In this document: positions 1-6,961 of the stretch, piece by piece
How positions within the stretch are numbered: position 1 is the first letter of the stretch
Layout: each line of letters begins with the position of its first letter
Assembly (NCBI RefSeq): GCF_023230885.1
Contig: NZ_JALNWM010000079.1
Coordinates: forward strand, 1 to 13,686
Source: Desulfocurvus sp.
GTDB lineage: Bacteria > Desulfobacterota > Desulfovibrionia > Desulfovibrionales > Desulfovibrionaceae
DNA length: 13,686 nucleotides
Direction: 5' to 3'
Program-made: the position numbers and the translations under genes
The notes under the pieces: model-generated
Databases searched by the model: none
The model's input: only the letters and a program-made list of their open reading frames with translations
Told to the model about the DNA's origin: nothing

Positions 1-846
1 GGCCAGGGTCTCGGCCTTGTGCGCGGCCCAGGCCGGGGCCAGCAGCTCGCCCGGGGCCGGGTCCGCCGCCAGGCGGTGGACGACCACGTCGGGCCGCAGC
101 GCGGCCAGGGCGCGGACCACGGCGTCCACATACTCCCCGCGCTCCAGGGGCCGCAGCGCCCCGCGCCGCCAGTCCGCCGCCAGGGGCGCCCCCCGGCAGA
201 CCAGCAGGTTGTGCAGCTTGATTCCGGCCACGGGCAGGGCGTTCAGGAAGGCCACGCCCTCGGACAGGGCCCCGGCCCCCTCGCCGGGCAGCCCGGCCAC
301 AAGGTGCGCGCAGACCTTGATGCCGTGGCGCTGGCACAGCTCCGCCGCGCGGGCGAAATCGGCCACGGTGTGCCCCCGGTTCACGCGCGCCAGGGTGGCG
401 TCGCGCGCGGATTGCAGGCCCATGTCGAGCCACAGTTCGGCCACGGGCAGCCCGGCCAGGATGCGTGCCTTCTCGTCGTCCAGGCAGTCGGGCCGGGTGC
501 CCACGCACAGGCCCGCCAGCCCGGGCAGGGCCGCGGCCTCCTCCAGGACGGCGCGCACGCGCGCGGCCGGGCCGTGGGTGTTGGTGTACGCTTGCAGGTA
601 GCCCAGGAAGAGCCGGGGGCGACGGCGGGAAGGGCGCGCCAGCCAGGCGTCCCACTGGGCCCGCAGCCCGGCTCCGGCGCCGTGGCGGCCGGTGCCCGAG
701 CCGCGTTCGTTGCAGAACGAACAGCCCCCGGCGGACAGGGTGCCGTCACGGTTGGGGCAGGAGAATCCTGCGTCCAACGGGACCTTGCCCACCCGGCAGC
801 CGAAAAGCTGGCGAAAATAGGCGGAAAGAGCGTAGTACCTGAGCAC
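1..846 (-). CDS. YhcC-like radical SAM protein (TIGR01212 family), 3' end beyond the left edge
   Basis: The reading frame is open on the minus strand from a GTG at 846 to the window edge (282 codons, no stop), so the C-terminus is missing. The protein begins VLRYYALSAYFRQLFG and carries the iron-sulfur motif C30-x11-C42-x2-C45 inside SCPNRDGTLSAGGCSFCN. This is the Elp3/YhcC type of radical SAM site, which binds a 4Fe-4S cluster and S-adenosylmethionine. Further family blocks follow: GYLQAYTNTHGP, VGTRPDCLDDE, MGLQSARDATLARVNRGH, HLVAGLPGE and GIKLHNLLVCRG. An in-frame TGA at 853-855 lies three codons upstream, so the GTG is the first usable start, although its Shine-Dalgarno is weak. Family members are about 300-320 residues, so only a short tail is missing. 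The exact substrate is not settled for this family as far as I know; proteins of the wider Elp3-like group include RNA modifiers. It is transcribed divergently from mreB. Confidence 0.93.
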   Translation of the reverse strand, partial: MLRYYALSAYFRQLFGCRVGKVPLDAGFSCPNRDGTLSAGGCSFCNERGSGTGRHGAGAGLRAQWDAWLARPSRRRPRLFLGYLQAYTNTHGPAARVRAVLEEAAALPGLAGLCVGTRPDCLDDEKARILAGLPVAELWLDMGLQSARDATLARVNRGHTVADFARAAELCQRHGIKVCAHLVAGLPGEGAGALSEGVAFLNALPVAGIKLHNLLVCRGAPLAADWRRGALRPLERGEYVDAVVRALAALRPDVVVHRLAADPAPGELLAPAWAAHKAETLA

Positions 847-865
847 CTGATTTCACGGGGGTTTT

Positions 866-876
866 AGGAAATTCCT
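866..876. promoter_or_regulatory. Short perfect palindrome in the divergent spacer
   Basis: The sequence AGGAAATTCCT is a perfect palindrome around a central A, located 20 bp upstream of the radical SAM start and 11 bp from a larger inverted repeat. A half-site pair this short could be a regulator site or chance. Its A/T content stands out in this GC-rich genome. No regulator can be named from the sequence. Confidence 0.25.
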
Positions 877-884
877 GCGAAACC

Positions 885-911
885 TTGCTTGATGGAAGGG
901 GTTTGTATATC
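885..911 (+). promoter_or_regulatory. Weak candidate promoter for the mreB operon
   Basis: TTGCTT at 885-890 (-35-like) and TATATC at 906-911 (-10-like) are separated by 15 bp, shorter than the preferred 17. They lie about 95 bp upstream of the mreB start. This is the only AT-rich stretch in the divergent spacer, which is why it is proposed. The match is poor and the true start point could be elsewhere. Confidence 0.25.
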
Positions 912-915
912 AAGC
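887..915. promoter_or_regulatory. Operator-like inverted repeat GCTTGAT-N15-ATCAAGC
   Basis: Two perfect 7-base half-sites, GCTTGAT at 887-893 and ATCAAGC at 909-915, face each other across 15 bases, with centres 22 bp apart (about two helical turns). The element lies between the divergent radical SAM and mreB genes, in the most AT-rich part of the spacer. This geometry fits a dimeric DNA-binding regulator. The right arm overlaps the candidate mreB -10 region, so binding would be expected to repress. The function is inferred; only the symmetry is seen. Confidence 0.4.
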
Positions 916-1004
916 CCTTTGAACGGCGGCGCACCGGATCCGATTCGCAGGGCCAGATTTTCCCCCTCCGCGCCGCACCACCGGGTTGACCCAAGAGAGC
1001 ATCC

Positions 1005-2045
1005 ATGTCCAGAATTATCGACACGGTTCTTGGATTCTTTTCCAACGACCTCGCCATAGACCTGGGGACGGCCAACACCTGCGTCTACGTCAAGGGCCAG
1101 GGCATCGTGCTGCGCGAGCCCAGCGTCGTCGCCGTCAAGCAGGACAACCGCGGCGGCCGCAAGGTCCTGGCCGTGGGCAACGAGGCCAAACAGATGCTCG
1201 GGCGCACGCCCGCCAACATCATGGCCATCCGGCCCATGAAGGACGGCGTCATCGCCGACTTCGACGTGACCCAGGAGATGCTCAAGTATTTCATCATGAA
1301 GGTCCACAACTCGCGCCGCCTGGTCCGCCCGCGGATCATCATCTGCGTGCCCACGGGCATCACCCAGGTGGAGAAACGCGCCGTGAAGGAAAGCGCCGAG
1401 AGCGCGGGCGCGCGCGAGGTCTACCTCATCGAGGAGCCCATGGCCGCGGCCATCGGCGCCAACCTGCCCATCACCGAGCCGACCTCCAACATGGTGGTGG
1501 ACATCGGCGGCGGCACCACCGAGGTGGCGGTCATCTCGCTGTCGGGCGTGGTGTACTCCAAGTCCGTGCGCGTTGGCGGCGACAAGATGGACGAAGCCAT
1601 CATGCAGCACGTCAAGCGCAAGTACAACATGCTCATCGGCGAATCCACGGCCGAGTCCATCAAGATCCAGGCCGGCAGCGCCTACCCCTCGGAAAACGAG
1701 ATCGAGATGTCCGTCAAGGGCCGCGACCTGGTGTCGGGCATCCCGCAGAACATCACCATCACCTCCGAGGAGGTGCGCAAGGCCATTTCCGAGCAGGTGG
1801 ACGCCATCGTCCAGGCCTGCCGCATCGCCCTGGAGCAAACCCCGCCCGAGCTGGCCGCGGACATCGTGGACCGGGGCATCGTGCTCACCGGCGGCGGCGC
1901 CCTGCTCAAGGGGCTGGACCAGCTGCTGCGCGAGGAGACCGGCCTGCCCATCACCGTTGTCGACGACCCCCTGTCCACGGTGGTCCTCGGGTCCGGCAAG
2001 GCCCTGGACAACCTGGACGTGCTCAAGGAGGTCACCATAGACTAG
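1005..2045 (+). CDS. mreB: Rod shape-determining protein MreB (actin-like)
   Basis: MreB is a bacterial actin that polymerises with ATP on the inner face of the membrane and guides the lateral-wall synthesis complex. The 346-residue product has the usual length. The actin-fold signatures are clear: phosphate-1 loop DLAIDLGTANT (residues 15-25), the connect/catalytic Glu region LIEEPMAAAIGA (141-152), phosphate-2 loop VVDIGGGTTEVAVIS (164-178) and adenosine loop GIVLTGGGALLKG (291-303). The N-terminus MSRIIDTVLGFFSND resembles the membrane-binding amphipathic start of other MreBs. The start is supported by AAGAGAG at 993-999, five bases before the ATG. It is the first gene of the elongasome operon, and mreC begins one base after its stop. 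Confidence 0.99.
   Translation: MSRIIDTVLGFFSNDLAIDLGTANTCVYVKGQGIVLREPSVVAVKQDNRGGRKVLAVGNEAKQMLGRTPANIMAIRPMKDGVIADFDVTQEMLKYFIMKVHNSRRLVRPRIIICVPTGITQVEKRAVKESAESAGAREVYLIEEPMAAAIGANLPITEPTSNMVVDIGGGTTEVAVISLSGVVYSKSVRVGGDKMDEAIMQHVKRKYNMLIGESTAESIKIQAGSAYPSENEIEMSVKGRDLVSGIPQNITITSEEVRKAISEQVDAIVQACRIALEQTPPELAADIVDRGIVLTGGGALLKGLDQLLREETGLPITVVDDPLSTVVLGSGKALDNLDVLKEVTID
2025..2031 (+). promoter_or_regulatory. Strong Shine-Dalgarno-like AAGGAGG, distant from the mreC start
   Basis: AAGGAGG lies inside the last codons of mreB, 15 bases upstream of the mreC ATG at 2047. That spacing is longer than the usual 5-9. No closer start in the mreC frame precedes the ATG, and the mreB stop is only one base away. 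Translational coupling from mreB probably drives mreC, with this site helping to hold the ribosome. Confidence 0.4.
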
Positions 2046-2046
2046 G

Positions 2047-2940
2047 ATGCGCTCCAAAAAGGGCATTGTCGCCATCCTCCTCCTCGCGCTGTTCCTCTAT
2101 CTCAGCCTGTACGCGTGGAACGCCCGCACGGGCGTTCTGGACGACATGGCCAGCCGTTCCGGCCTGGAGTTCGTCGGGCTGGTGATCAAACCCGGCCAGT
2201 GGGTCGCGGATCAAAGCGTCGCGCTGTGGAAGCGCTACATCTATCTCCTGGACCTGCGCCGGGAGAACGACGCCCTGCGCGCGCACCTGGACGAAATGAC
2301 CCTGGAGCTGGCGCAAACCCGCGAACAAGCCGCCGAGGTCGAACGCCTGCGGCGGCTTTTGTCCTTCGCGCCCCCGCAGGACTGGGACGGCGTCGGCGCG
2401 CGGGTCGTGGCCCACCGCATGGGCCCCAACGCCGTGCTCGACAGCGTGACCATCGACAAGGGCACCCTGGGCGGCGCCGAGGTGAACACCCCGGTGGCCA
2501 CGCCCGACGGGCTGGTGGGCCGCGTGCTGCGCTCGGGCCTGAGCGTCTCCACCGTGCTGCTCATCACCGACCGCAACAGCAAGGTGCCCGTGCTGGGCCG
2601 CACCCACCGCACCTCCGGCGTGCTCACGGGCCTTGGGCCCGGCAGGCCGCTGGAGGTCCGCTATGTGCCGCTCAACGCCCCGGTGGACGTGGGCGAGATC
2701 CTGATCACCTCCGGGCTGGCCCAGATCCACCCCAAGGGCCTGCCCGTGGCCCGGGTGGTGGCCGTGGAGCGCTCGGACATCTCCCTGTTCCTGACCGTGC
2801 TGGCCGAGCCGCTGGTGAACCTGCCCGATCTGGAGGAGGTGCTGCTGCTCATGCCCGAGGCCGCGGCGGCCCAGGCGCAGGGCGCAGGCACGGCGCCGCC
2901 CGCCCCGGGCCCGGACGCCGCCGCGCCCGAGGCGCAGTAG
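2047..2940 (+). CDS. mreC: Rod shape-determining protein MreC
   Basis: MreC is a bitopic inner-membrane protein whose periplasmic part binds PBP2 and helps activate it. The 297-residue product shows the family layout: a short basic cytoplasmic start (MRSKKG), one membrane helix at about residues 6-24, a coiled coil at about 70-108 rich in Glu, Leu and Arg, then the two beta-barrel domains. Conserved stretches include ARVVAHRMGPN, TIDKGTLGGAEVNTPVATPD, GLVGRVLRSG, LLITDRNSKVPVL and VGEILITSGL. The C-terminus from about residue 270 is a low-complexity Ala/Pro/Gln tail that is probably disordered and not needed for the fold. It starts one base after the mreB stop and is followed by mreD after nine bases. 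Confidence 0.97.
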   Translation: MRSKKGIVAILLLALFLYLSLYAWNARTGVLDDMASRSGLEFVGLVIKPGQWVADQSVALWKRYIYLLDLRRENDALRAHLDEMTLELAQTREQAAEVERLRRLLSFAPPQDWDGVGARVVAHRMGPNAVLDSVTIDKGTLGGAEVNTPVATPDGLVGRVLRSGLSVSTVLLITDRNSKVPVLGRTHRTSGVLTGLGPGRPLEVRYVPLNAPVDVGEILITSGLAQIHPKGLPVARVVAVERSDISLFLTVLAEPLVNLPDLEEVLLLMPEAAAAQAQGAGTAPPAPGPDAAAPEAQ

Positions 2941-2949
2941 GGGGCGGCC

Positions 2950-3414
2950 GTGCATGCCTTCCTGTGGTGGCTGGCCTACACCGTGGCCGCGGTCTGGATC
3001 CAGCGGGCCCTGCCGGGGCTGGACGCCTTCGGCCCGGCGGTGGTGATCCTGCTCCAGGAGCGCAGGCTGCGCCAGCTCCTGTGGCTTTTGCCGTGCTGGA
3101 TCCTGCTCCAGGAGGGCATGGGCAGCGCGCCCTTCGGGACCATGATCCTGTGGTACGCGGGCCTGGTGGTCTTCTTCGTCCTCGGGCGCTGGCTTTTCGA
3201 GTCGCGCAACGTGCTCTTCGTGTTCTTCATCGGCGTGTTCATGGGCGGCTGGCACTTCCTGCTGCTGAGCGGCATGGCCGTGCTCCAGGGCCTGGCCCTG
3301 GACCCGCAGCGCCTGGCCTGGGACAGCGTGCAGCAGGCCGTGGCCTTCCCCCTGGGCTGGGCGGCGCTGTACACGCTCTATGTGCGGCAGGTGCGCAATG
3401 TCGTCGCAGTTTGA
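2950..3414 (+). CDS. mreD: Rod shape-determining protein MreD
   Basis: This small hydrophobic membrane protein (154 residues) sits exactly where MreD lies in mre operons. MreD sequences diverge strongly, so the call rests on position, length and topology more than on motifs. About five membrane helices are visible, for example residues near 5-20, 40-56, 62-80, 85-105 and 132-148. The start is a GTG at 2950, preceded by a GGGG run at 2941-2944. The last 17 bases overlap the PBP2 gene, implying coupled translation. MreD is thought to modulate the MreC-PBP2 interaction at the inner membrane. Confidence 0.88.
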   Translation: MHAFLWWLAYTVAAVWIQRALPGLDAFGPAVVILLQERRLRQLLWLLPCWILLQEGMGSAPFGTMILWYAGLVVFFVLGRWLFESRNVLFVFFIGVFMGGWHFLLLSGMAVLQGLALDPQRLAWDSVQQAVAFPLGWAALYTLYVRQVRNVVAV

Positions 3415-5188
3415 GCCCGAAGGGCAGGCCCCGCCGGCAACGGGCCTCGTCCTGCTCCAGGCCTGCATCTGGGGCCTGTTCTGCATCTTCGCCCTGCGCT
3501 TTTGGTACCTCCAGGTCTACAAGGGCGAACACTTCGCGGCCAAGGCCCGCGACAACCAGCTGCGCCAGGAATCCTCCTTCGCCCCGCGCGGCCTTGTGCG
3601 CGACAGGAACGGCGAGCTGGTGGCCGTGAACGAACCGGCCTACGCCCTGGGACTGGTGCGCGAGGACGTGCGCGACCTGGACGCCACCCTGGCCCAGGTC
3701 GCCCGGTGGACGGGCATCCCCGAGACCGAGCTGCGCGAGCGCTTCGAGAAGGGGCGCCGCCGGGTCAAGCCCTTCGAGCACCTGATCCTCGTGCCCGACC
3801 TGTCCTTCGAGCTTCTGGCGCACATCGAGGCCAACACCCTGTTCTGGCCGGGGCTGGAGATCGTGGTCCGCCCCAAGCGGCGCTACCCGCAGGACGACCT
3901 GCTGGCCCACGTTCTCGGCTATGTGGCCGAGGCCAACGAGGAGGAGCTGGAAAAGGACCCCGGGCTGGCCCTGGGCGACAACATGGGCAAGGGCGGGCTG
4001 GAGCTGGTGCTCGAAAACCGGCTGCGCGGGGTCAAGGGCCTGAACCAGGTGGAGGTGGACGCCACCGGGCGGCGGCTGAACCAGATGGTGCTGCGCGAGC
4101 CCCTGGCGGGCGAGGACATCCGCCTGTCCATCGACCTGAACCTGCAACGGCGCTGCACCGAGCAGATGGCCGGACACGCCGGGGCCCTGGTGGTCATGGA
4201 CCCCGACACCGGCCGCATCCTGGCCTTCGTGAGCATGCCCTCCTTCGACGCCAACATGTTCGTGGCCGGGCTGTCCACCGAGCAGTGGACCGGGCTGCGC
4301 GACCACCCGCGCCACCCGTTGCAGAACCGGGTCATCCAGAGCATGTTCCCGCCGGGTTCGGTGTTCAAGCTGGTGGTGGGCGCCGCCGGGCTGGAGGCGG
4401 GCATCAACCCGCGCGAGACCGTCTACTGCAACGGGCAGGTCATGCTGGGCAAGCGCGTCTTCCGCTGCTGGAAAAAGCACGGCCACGGCGCCGTGAACTA
4501 CCAGCAGGCCCAGGTGCAGTCCTGCGACGTGTATTTCTACAGCCTGGGCGAGCGGCTGCGGGTGGACAAGATGGCCCCCTTCGCCACGGCCTGCGGCTTC
4601 GGCCAGCGCACGGGCATCGAGCTGCCCCACGAAAAAGGCGGGCTGGTGCCCACGCCGGACTGGAAACGGCGGCGCTTCGGCGAGCCCTGGGTCGGCGGCG
4701 ACAACTACAACATGGCCATCGGCCAGGGCTTCAACCTGGTGACCCCGCTCCAGGTCACGCGCTTCCTGGCCGCCCTGCTCAACGGCGGAACCCTGTACAA
4801 GCCGCTGCTGCTGGCCGACCAGGAGCCCGAGGCCCAGGGCGCCCTGCCCATGAGCGAAACCACGCGCAAGCTCATCGTGGACGCCATGGTCGAGACCGTC
4901 AAATCGGGCACCGCGCGGCGCCTGCAACGCCGCGACGCCGTCATGGGCGGCAAGACCGGCACCGCCCAGGTCATCAAGCTGCGGCTCAAGGACGGCGACA
5001 AACGCGAAACCACCGAGGAAATGGCCTACGAGGAGCGCGACCACGCCTGGCTGGCCTCCTTCGGCGAGAAGGACGGCAGGCGCTATGTGGCGGTGTGCAT
5101 GGTCGAGCACGGCGGCCACGGGGGCGCCGTGGCCGGGCCCATCCTGGCCTCGGTGTACGACTATCTCTTCGGGGAGGCCAGGCGATGA
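3398..5188 (+). CDS. mrdA: Penicillin-binding protein 2, elongasome transpeptidase
   Basis: PBP2 is the class B penicillin-binding protein that cross-links new peptidoglycan during elongation, working with RodA. The ATG at 3398 gives 596 residues. An in-frame ATG at 3380 would add six residues, but it has no ribosome binding site, whereas CAGGTG at 3388-3393 suits 3398. Residues 15-37 form the single membrane anchor. The dimerisation region begins with FAPRGLVRDRNGELVAVNEP (61-80). The transpeptidase domain has the nucleophile motif S321-V-F-K324, the second motif S375-C-D377 and K519-T-G-T522. PBP2-specific text such as FRCWKKHGHGAVN (355-367) and GQGFNLVTPLQ (442-452) separates it from FtsI. 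It overlaps mreD by 17 bases and shares ATGA with rodA. The start choice is the only uncertainty. Confidence 0.98.
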   Translation: MSSQFEPEGQAPPATGLVLLQACIWGLFCIFALRFWYLQVYKGEHFAAKARDNQLRQESSFAPRGLVRDRNGELVAVNEPAYALGLVREDVRDLDATLAQVARWTGIPETELRERFEKGRRRVKPFEHLILVPDLSFELLAHIEANTLFWPGLEIVVRPKRRYPQDDLLAHVLGYVAEANEEELEKDPGLALGDNMGKGGLELVLENRLRGVKGLNQVEVDATGRRLNQMVLREPLAGEDIRLSIDLNLQRRCTEQMAGHAGALVVMDPDTGRILAFVSMPSFDANMFVAGLSTEQWTGLRDHPRHPLQNRVIQSMFPPGSVFKLVVGAAGLEAGINPRETVYCNGQVMLGKRVFRCWKKHGHGAVNYQQAQVQSCDVYFYSLGERLRVDKMAPFATACGFGQRTGIELPHEKGGLVPTPDWKRRRFGEPWVGGDNYNMAIGQGFNLVTPLQVTRFLAALLNGGTLYKPLLLADQEPEAQGALPMSETTRKLIVDAMVETVKSGTARRLQRRDAVMGGKTGTAQVIKLRLKDGDKRETTEEMAYEERDHAWLASFGEKDGRRYVAVCMVEHGGHGGAVAGPILASVYDYLFGEARR

Positions 5189-6300
5189 GCCCCATCGACA
5201 GACGCATGCTCTACCACATCAACTGGCCGCTGCTGGGGCTGGTGGCGCTGCTGTTCGCCGTGGGCGTGATCAACCTGTACTCGGCCAGCGGCTTTCGCAT
5301 CGAGACCGGGCAGGCCGTGGGCGCCTTCTACAAGAAGCAGCTCATCTGGGGGCTCATCGGCCTGGGCGGCATGGTGGCCTTCCTGTTCCTGGATTACCGC
5401 CACCTGAAGACCCTGGCCTGGCCGCTGTTCGTCGCGGCCGTCCTGCTGCTCGTGTGCGTGCCGCTGTTCGGCAAGACGATCTACGGCGCCAAGCGCTGGC
5501 TGGACCTGGGCTTCTTCAACCTCCAGCCCAGCGAGGTGGCCAAGATCAGCATCCTGCTCATCGGGGCCAAGCTGCTCTCGCGCGGGGCGCGGCCCATGGG
5601 CTGGGGCGAGCTGCTGCTCGTCCTGCTGGTGGGGCTTGTGCCCGCGGGGCTGATCATCATCCAGCCCGACCTGGGCTCCGGGCTGTCGGTGCTCCTGCTC
5701 CTTGGCGGCATGATCCTCTACCGCGGGCTGCGCAAGAACGTCCTGCGCCCGCTGCTGATCCTCGGCCCGCTGGCCCTGCCCCTGTCGTGGTTCTTCCTGC
5801 ACGACTACCAGAAGCGGCGCATCATGACCTTCCTGGACCCCTCCACCGACCCCCTGGGCTCGGGCTACCACATCAACCAGTCCCAGATCGCCATCGGCTC
5901 GGGGCAGATCTGGGGCAAGGGCTACCTGGCGGGCACCCAGAGCCAGCTGCGCTTCCTGCCCGAAAAGCACACCGACTTCGCCATCGCCGTGTTCGGCGAG
6001 GAGTGGGGGTTCATCGGCGCCATAATTTTGCTTTCACTTTTCAGCCTGTTTCTGTATCAAATCTTCGTCACGGCGAGTGTGGCCAAGGACCGTTTCGGCA
6101 GCTATCTTGCGGCCGGAGTGTTCTTTTATTTCTTCTGGCAGATACTCATCAACATGGGCATGGTCCTCGGACTGATGCCCGTGGTCGGCATTCCGCTGCC
6201 CTTCATCAGCTACGGCGGCAGCGCGATGGTCGTGAACCTGTGCCTCATCGGCGTGGTCGTCAACGTGTCCATGCGCCGCTTCGTCTTCAAGCGGTCGTAG
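5185..6300 (+). CDS. rodA: RodA, SEDS-family peptidoglycan glycosyltransferase
   Basis: RodA polymerises lipid II into glycan strands at the inner membrane and acts as a pair with PBP2. The start is the ATG at 5185, overlapping the PBP2 stop as ATGA, with GGGGAGG at 5171-5177 seven bases upstream. The 371-residue protein has about ten membrane helices and the SEDS signatures GAKRWLDLG (101-109), LQPSEVAK (113-120), QPDLGSG (160-166), FLPEKHTDFAIAVFGEE (257-273; Asp264 matches the proposed catalytic Asp of the family) and the C-terminal GIPLPFISYGGS (335-346). Codons at about 6021-6140 are unusually AT-rich for this window (ATA, ATT, TTG, CTT, TCA), although the protein reads through normally. 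The close PBP2 partner supports RodA over FtsW. Confidence 0.98.
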   Translation: MSPIDRRMLYHINWPLLGLVALLFAVGVINLYSASGFRIETGQAVGAFYKKQLIWGLIGLGGMVAFLFLDYRHLKTLAWPLFVAAVLLLVCVPLFGKTIYGAKRWLDLGFFNLQPSEVAKISILLIGAKLLSRGARPMGWGELLLVLLVGLVPAGLIIIQPDLGSGLSVLLLLGGMILYRGLRKNVLRPLLILGPLALPLSWFFLHDYQKRRIMTFLDPSTDPLGSGYHINQSQIAIGSGQIWGKGYLAGTQSQLRFLPEKHTDFAIAVFGEEWGFIGAIILLSLFSLFLYQIFVTASVAKDRFGSYLAAGVFFYFFWQILINMGMVLGLMPVVGIPLPFISYGGSAMVVNLCLIGVVVNVSMRRFVFKRS

Positions 6301-6366
6301 CGGCGCGCCCGGCCACCCCGCGCACGGACAAGACGCCTCCCGGCCCGCCCCCCAGGCCCGGACGCG

Positions 6367-6373
6367 AAAGGAG
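6367..6373 (+). promoter_or_regulatory. Ribosome binding site of the bactofilin gene
   Basis: AAAGGAG lies six bases before the ATG at 6380, a near-ideal match and spacing, and it fixes the start. The 79 bp between rodA and this gene show no convincing promoter or terminator, so the gene is probably cotranscribed with the mre operon. Confidence 0.7.
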
Positions 6374-6379
6374 CAACTC

Positions 6380-6823
6380 ATGGCACGCGACGAGATCAAC
6401 GCCTTCCTCGGCACCGGGACCACCTATCAGGGCCGGCTGGACTTCCAGGGCTCGGTGCGCATCGACGGCACGTTCAAGGGCGAGGTGGCCTCCCAGGGCA
6501 CGCTGGTCATCGGCAAGGACGCCAACGTCGACGGCACGGTCAACGTGGGCCAGCTGATCATCAGCGGCAGGCTCCAGGGCGAGATCGTGGCCAAGGACAA
6601 GGTCATCCTGCACAAGACCGCCAACGTGGTCGGCAGCCTGAGCACCCCGGTGCTGGTCATCGAGGAGGGCGCGGTCCTGGAGGGCCAGATCACCATGGGC
6701 GGCAAGGGCGCCAAGAAGGCGTCGGCGCCCCTGCCGGGAGCCGCGTCCGCAACGGCCTCCGGCGATAGTGAAAACAGTAACAAGCCAACGCAGCCCGCGC
6801 CGAAAACCGGGCTTTTCCGTTGA
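6380..6823 (+). CDS. Bactofilin (polymer-forming cytoskeletal protein)
   Basis: Bactofilins form nucleotide-free filaments, often at the membrane, that recruit cell-wall enzymes or set local shape. The 147-residue product has a short N-terminal lead, then the beta-helix core (about residues 17-107) with the family's repeating hydrophobic/glycine pattern: YQGRLDFQGSVRIDGTFKGE, GTLVIGKDANVDGTV, LIISGRLQGEIVAKDKVIL and NVVGSLSTPVLVIEEGAVLEG. A Gly/Lys/Ala/Pro-rich tail follows, probably disordered, ending in PKTGLFR. There is no obvious membrane helix. Its place directly after mreBCD-mrdA-rodA suggests work on cell shape or envelope growth. Family membership is secure; the specific role is inferred. 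Confidence 0.93.
   Translation: MARDEINAFLGTGTTYQGRLDFQGSVRIDGTFKGEVASQGTLVIGKDANVDGTVNVGQLIISGRLQGEIVAKDKVILHKTANVVGSLSTPVLVIEEGAVLEGQITMGGKGAKKASAPLPGAASATASGDSENSNKPTQPAPKTGLFR
6792..6816 (+). terminator. Weak hairpin at the bactofilin stop, possible partial terminator
   Basis: AGCCCG (6792-6797) pairs with CGGGCT (6808-6813) across a 10-base loop, followed by a short T stretch (TTTTCC). The structure overlaps the final codons and stop. The stem is short and the T-run is broken, so any termination would be inefficient, leaving read-through from the shape operon into atp possible. Confidence 0.25.
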
Positions 6824-6864
6824 TTTTCCCTGCTTTTACAGGCTCCTGAGCCGACCCGTCCACA

Positions 6865-6900
6865 ACCCCCCTGCAGGGAAAAAAACTTTGACAGGGGGGT
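6865..6900. promoter_or_regulatory. 9 bp perfect inverted repeat overlapping the atp -35 region
   Basis: ACCCCCCTG (6865-6873) and CAGGGGGGT (6892-6900) are exact reverse complements separated by 18 bases that include a run of seven A. The right arm includes the last two bases of the candidate -35 hexamer TTGACA (6888-6893). No T-run follows, so a terminator is unlikely. An operator, or a structure altering promoter access, fits better. The left arm also overlaps the palindrome CCCTGCAGGG (6869-6878). Confidence 0.5.
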
Positions 6901-6916
6901 GGAAATCGGCTAAAGC
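6888..6916 (+). promoter_or_regulatory. Candidate sigma-70-type promoter of the atp operon
   Basis: A perfect -35 hexamer TTGACA (6888-6893) is followed by an ideal 17 bp spacer and TAAAGC (6911-6916), which matches the -10 consensus at only three positions. This would place the transcript start near 6923, about 40 bases before atpF'. The perfect -35 and the exact spacing make it the best candidate in the spacer; the poor -10 suggests activation or a different true start. Confidence 0.45.
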
Positions 6917-6961
6917 CCGTTTGACTTTGCTCAATAATTCACAACCTCCGCGAGGGTGAGC

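Noticed and set aside
864..2075. 403-codon minus-strand open frame antisense to mreB
   Set aside because: It mirrors mreB codon structure (His/Leu/Gly/Asp-rich), matches no family, and mreB is certain on the other strand.
3380..3397. Upstream ATG that would extend PBP2 by six residues
   Set aside because: It has no Shine-Dalgarno, would deepen the overlap with mreD, and adds only a Cys-containing stub; 3398 has a suitable site.
3239..5119. 626-codon minus-strand open frame antisense to PBP2
   Set aside because: It is a stop-poor shadow of a GC-rich gene; PBP2 motifs on the plus strand are complete.
6921..6938. TTGACT and AATAAT close to atpF' as a promoter pair
   Set aside because: They are only six bases apart, so they cannot serve as -35 and -10 of the same promoter.
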